Origin: CAYVTZ01 sp964454685
Lineage (GTDB): Bacteria; Bacillota; Clostridia; Christensenellales; Christensenellaceae
Length of the DNA stretch: 64,000 nucleotides
Direction of reading: 5' to 3'
Assembly (NCBI GenBank): GCA_964454685.1
Contig: CAYVTZ010000014.1
Coordinates: 3,243 to 67,242, forward strand
Below are positions 61,711-64,000 of the stretch, piece after piece. The translations under genes and the position numbers were made by a program. Positions within the stretch are counted from its first letter, which is position 1; each line of letters begins with the position of its first letter. The notes below the pieces were generated by a model, which ran no database searches, was not told the origin of the DNA, and saw nothing but the letters and a program-made list of their open reading frames with translations.

Positions 61711-62424
61711 ATGAAGATTTTTCCGGCAATAGACATTAGAAGCGGAAAGTGCGTCAGACTGGTGCAGGGCAAAATGGAGCAATCGACAGACTATGGCGAT
61801 CCGGTCATGATGGCAAAGCACTGGGAGGAACAGGGGGCGCAATATCTGCATTTGGTTGACCTTGATGCGGCGTTTTGCGGGGAGTTCAGCAATATGGAAA
61901 CCGTACGGCGCATTGTGCAGGCGATCAAGATTCCTGTGCAGTTGGGTGGCGGCGTGCGCGTAAAAGAAGATATCAGGGTTCGCCTCGACGAGGTCGGCAT
62001 TTCCCGCGTGATTCTGGGAACGGCTGCGGTGGAATCGCCGGAGCTGGTGCAATGGGCGGTGGATCAGTACGGAGACCGCATTGCCATCGGGATTGACGCG
62101 AAAAACGGTTATGTCGCCATCAAGGGTTGGGCGGACAAGACGGACATGGATCCCGTTGACCTTGCGGTGCGTATGCACAAGCTGGGCGTTAAAACCATCA
62201 TCTATACGGACATTGCCAAGGATGGCATGCTGGAAGGTCCTAACATTGAAAAGACCGAGCAGATTGTCAAAAAGACATGGACAAATTTGATTGCTTCGGG
62301 CGGCGTCTCCAGCATTGAGGATATCATCCGCGTCAAAGGCACGGGCGCGAGTGGCTGCATTGTGGGTAAGGCGCTGTATGAAAAGGAATTAACGCTGGAA
62401 GAAGCGATGAAGGCGGCAAAATAA
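61711..62424 (+). CDS. hisA: ProFAR isomerase
   Basis: A 237-residue TIM barrel with FPAIDIRSGKCVRLVQG, HLVDLDAAF, QLGGGVRVKEDI, the catalytic aspartate in YTDIAKDGMLEGPN and SGGVSSIEDI. It isomerises the open-chain imidazole precursor. GGAGG precedes the ATG; its stop overlaps hisF by one base. Confidence 0.97.
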   Translation: MKIFPAIDIRSGKCVRLVQGKMEQSTDYGDPVMMAKHWEEQGAQYLHLVDLDAAFCGEFSNMETVRRIVQAIKIPVQLGGGVRVKEDIRVRLDEVGISRVILGTAAVESPELVQWAVDQYGDRIAIGIDAKNGYVAIKGWADKTDMDPVDLAVRMHKLGVKTIIYTDIAKDGMLEGPNIEKTEQIVKKTWTNLIASGGVSSIEDIIRVKGTGASGCIVGKALYEKELTLEEAMKAAK

Positions 62425-63206
62425 TGCTGTCAAAACGTGTGATTCCCTGCTTGGATGTACATGCCGGCAGGGTGGTGAAGGGCGTCAATTTTGTCAACCT
62501 CAAGGATGCGGGCGATCCGGTGGAGATTGCCAAAGCATACAACGAGCAAGGCGCGGACGAACTGATTTTTTTGGATATTACTGCGTCCAGCGATGGGCGC
62601 AGTATTATGGCGGACGTGGTGTCGCGCACGGCAGAGCAGGTGTTTATTCCACTGACGGTGGGCGGCGGCATACGCACGGTAGAGGATGTGCGCAACATCT
62701 TGCTGTGCGGTGCGGACAAGGTTTCGCTGAACTCTGCTGCGATTAAAAACCCAACGCTCATTGATGAATCCGCTGCGCGATTTGGCAGCCAGTGCGTGGT
62801 AGTTGCGATTGACGCAAAACGCAACGATGCGGGAAGCTATGATGTATATTTAAACGGTGGACGCGTAAACACGGGCATGGACGCAATCGCGTGGGCGCAG
62901 GAGGTTGTGCGGCGGGGCGCGGGTGAGATCATGCTGACCAGCATGGACGCGGACGGTACCAAGGCAGGCTACGACATCTCGCTTACACGCGCGGTGAGCT
63001 CGTGCGTTTCTGTTCCGATCATTGCGTCGGGCGGCGCGGGAAACTGCGAACACTTTGCGCAGGTGATCCGCGATGCGGATGCAAGCGCTGTTTTGGCGGC
63101 TTCGCTGTTTCATTATAAGGAACTGACCATTGCGCAGGTGAAAGAATATTTAGAACAAGAAGGAATCCCAGTTAGGAGAATCAAGAATGATGCAACCAAA
63201 GTTTGA
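62424..63206 (+). CDS. hisF: Imidazole glycerol phosphate synthase, cyclase subunit
   Basis: A 260-residue TIM barrel with RVIPCLDVHAGRVVKGVNF (catalytic aspartate), FLDITAS, TVGGGIRTVEDV, KVSLNSAAI and LTSMDADGTKAGYD (second aspartate). It closes the imidazole ring with ammonia from HisH. The gene overlaps hisA and hisI. Confidence 0.97.
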   Translation: MLSKRVIPCLDVHAGRVVKGVNFVNLKDAGDPVEIAKAYNEQGADELIFLDITASSDGRSIMADVVSRTAEQVFIPLTVGGGIRTVEDVRNILLCGADKVSLNSAAIKNPTLIDESAARFGSQCVVVAIDAKRNDAGSYDVYLNGGRVNTGMDAIAWAQEVVRRGAGEIMLTSMDADGTKAGYDISLTRAVSSCVSVPIIASGGAGNCEHFAQVIRDADASAVLAASLFHYKELTIAQVKEYLEQEGIPVRRIKNDATKV

Positions 63207-63792
63207 TCAAAACGGACTCGTTCCGGCAATCGCGCAGGACGCGCATTCCGGCAAGGTGCTGATGCAGGCATATATGAATGAAGAAGCGTACCAACTCACG
63301 CTGCAAACGGGCTACGCACACTATTACTCCCGTTCCAGGCAATCTTTGTGGAAGAAGGGCGAGACCTCCGGACACGTGCAAAAAGTGAGGGGGCTTTCGC
63401 TGGACTGCGATGGTGACTGTGTGCTCATGCAGATTGAACAGACAGGGAATGCTTGCCATACGGGCGAGCAATCCTGCTTTCATAATGCTGTGATAGAGGG
63501 CGGCGCGCCGGCTAACGCGTCTCTTTTGTATGAACTATACGATTTGATTGCAGACCGTAAGGTGCATCCCAAGGAAGGTTCCTATACCAATTATCTCTTT
63601 GAGAAAGGCATTGATAAAATTCTCAAAAAGGTAGGGGAGGAGACCGCGGAGGTCATCATCGCGTCTAAGAATGCAGGTACGGACGAACTGCGCTACGAAG
63701 CGGCGGATTTGATCTATCATCTACTGGTGCTGATGAACGAAAAGGGGCTGACGCTTGGAGAACTGTTTGGTGAACTGGAAAAAAGAAGATGA
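63187..63792 (+). CDS. hisIE: Bifunctional phosphoribosyl-AMP cyclohydrolase / phosphoribosyl-ATP pyrophosphatase
   Basis: A 201-residue fusion. The HisI half has VLMQAYMNEEAY, SRSRQSLWKKGETSGH and DCDGDCVLMQIEQTG..ACHTG (zinc cysteines). The HisE half (about residues 115-200) has GSYTNYLFEKGIDKILKKVGEE and EAADLIYHLLVLM. It does steps two and three of the pathway. ATG 63187 follows AGGAG by seven bases and overlaps hisF by 20. This ends the operon; no terminator with a clear T-run follows. Confidence 0.97.
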   Translation: MMQPKFDQNGLVPAIAQDAHSGKVLMQAYMNEEAYQLTLQTGYAHYYSRSRQSLWKKGETSGHVQKVRGLSLDCDGDCVLMQIEQTGNACHTGEQSCFHNAVIEGGAPANASLLYELYDLIADRKVHPKEGSYTNYLFEKGIDKILKKVGEETAEVIIASKNAGTDELRYEAADLIYHLLVLMNEKGLTLGELFGELEKRR

Positions 63793-63889
63793 AGCACTCC
63801 AGGGAAGTAGGAACACGTCAAAAAAGCAAAATGCAAATGGACGTTTATCTACAATTTGGAAATTTTTCTAAGAAGTCTGTGGAAAATAG

Positions 63890-63918
63890 TTGACTTATGC
63901 GTAAGAATATAATATAAT
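63890..63918 (+). promoter_or_regulatory. Promoter of the tRNA-Val gene
   Basis: TTGACT at 63890-63895 and a perfect TATAAT at 63913-63918 have a 17-base spacer, with an AT-rich spacer and upstream A/T tracts, as in strong stable-RNA promoters. Confidence 0.85.
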
Positions 63919-63924
63919 AATACT

Positions 63925-63949
63925 CGCGTCGCAAGGAAACTGCGATGCG
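63925..63949 (+). promoter_or_regulatory. Hairpin at the 5' end of the pre-tRNA
   Basis: CGCGTCGCA (63925-63933) pairs with TGCGATGCG (63941-63949), nine pairs with one G-U and a 7-base loop. The predicted transcription start is at its first base. It would be part of the pre-tRNA leader removed by RNase P. Confidence 0.6.
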
Positions 63950-63955
63950 AATTGT

Positions 63956-64000
63956 GGGAGTATAGCTCAGCTGGGAGAGCATCTGCCTTACAAGCAGAGG
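63956..64000 (+). tRNA. tRNA-Val (anticodon TAC), 3' part outside window
   Basis: The sequence begins GGGAGTATAGCTCAGCTGGG, with a standard D arm. The anticodon arm CTGCC-TTACAAG-CAG gives TAC, and the gene is cut at base 45. Other tRNA genes may follow beyond the window. Confidence 0.92.

Overview
The window looks like a chromosomal segment of an anaerobic, Gram-positive-type Clostridia (Bacillota). The evidence is an [FeFe]-hydrogenase cluster, an adenosylcobalamin-dependent ribonucleotide reductase in place of an oxygen-dependent one, GatCAB amidotransferase, PASTA kinase/PP2C, RemA, Asp23 and GerMN lipoproteins, with frequent GTG/TTG starts and strong purine-rich ribosome binding sites. 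Base composition is intermediate (about half G+C by eye). Order-level placement (for example Christensenellales-like) is only a guess. Almost everything is on the + strand; only the VOC protein, rpsT and rpmB run the other way.

Layout. 1-2.1 kb: cupin (cut by the window edge), acetate-type transporter, MscS channel. 2.1-6.2 kb: three-gene electron-transfer/[FeFe]-hydrogenase operon. 6.3-11.6 kb: VOC protein, then a two-component system followed by two GerMN lipoproteins. 11.6-16.4 kb: ECF S component, MBL hydrolase, comEC, holA, rpsT. 16.7-24.4 kb: murI, class II ribonucleotide reductase with a paired NrdR-type operator, and a type IIA topoisomerase pair. 24.5-33.2 kb: yerC, pcrA, ligA, gatCAB and an AIR-synthase-fold protein. 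33.4-35.1 kb: a lone chemoreceptor.

35.1-57.3 kb follows the familiar Bacillus yloC-recG order: yicC, remA, gmk, rpoZ, coaBC, priA, def, fmt, rsmB, rlmN, prpC, prkC, rsgA, rpe, thiN, rpmB, asp23, fakA, recG. Three departures stand out: a NapH-like polyferredoxin membrane protein between rsgA and rpe; a sigma/anti-sigma pair where Bacillus has spoVM; and a structured 248-bp element bounded by two identical 28-bp hairpin repeats between fakA and recG, where Bacillus has serine dehydratase genes. 57.3-63.8 kb is a compact histidine operon (hisZGDBHAF-IE) without hisC or a histidinol phosphatase. A tRNA-Val starts at the right edge.

Most of the window is housekeeping. The points most worth a second look are the fakA-recG repeat element, a sensor kinase whose first membrane helix lies upstream of any ATG/GTG/TTG, a possible TrpR-like operator on the his promoter with a TrpR-like YerC gene in the same window, a ComEC whose metallo-beta-lactamase domain has lost its metal ligands, and a 35-codon membrane-peptide ORF in front of priA. 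I did not find a CRISPR array, prophage, transposase gene or an obviously new multigene system.
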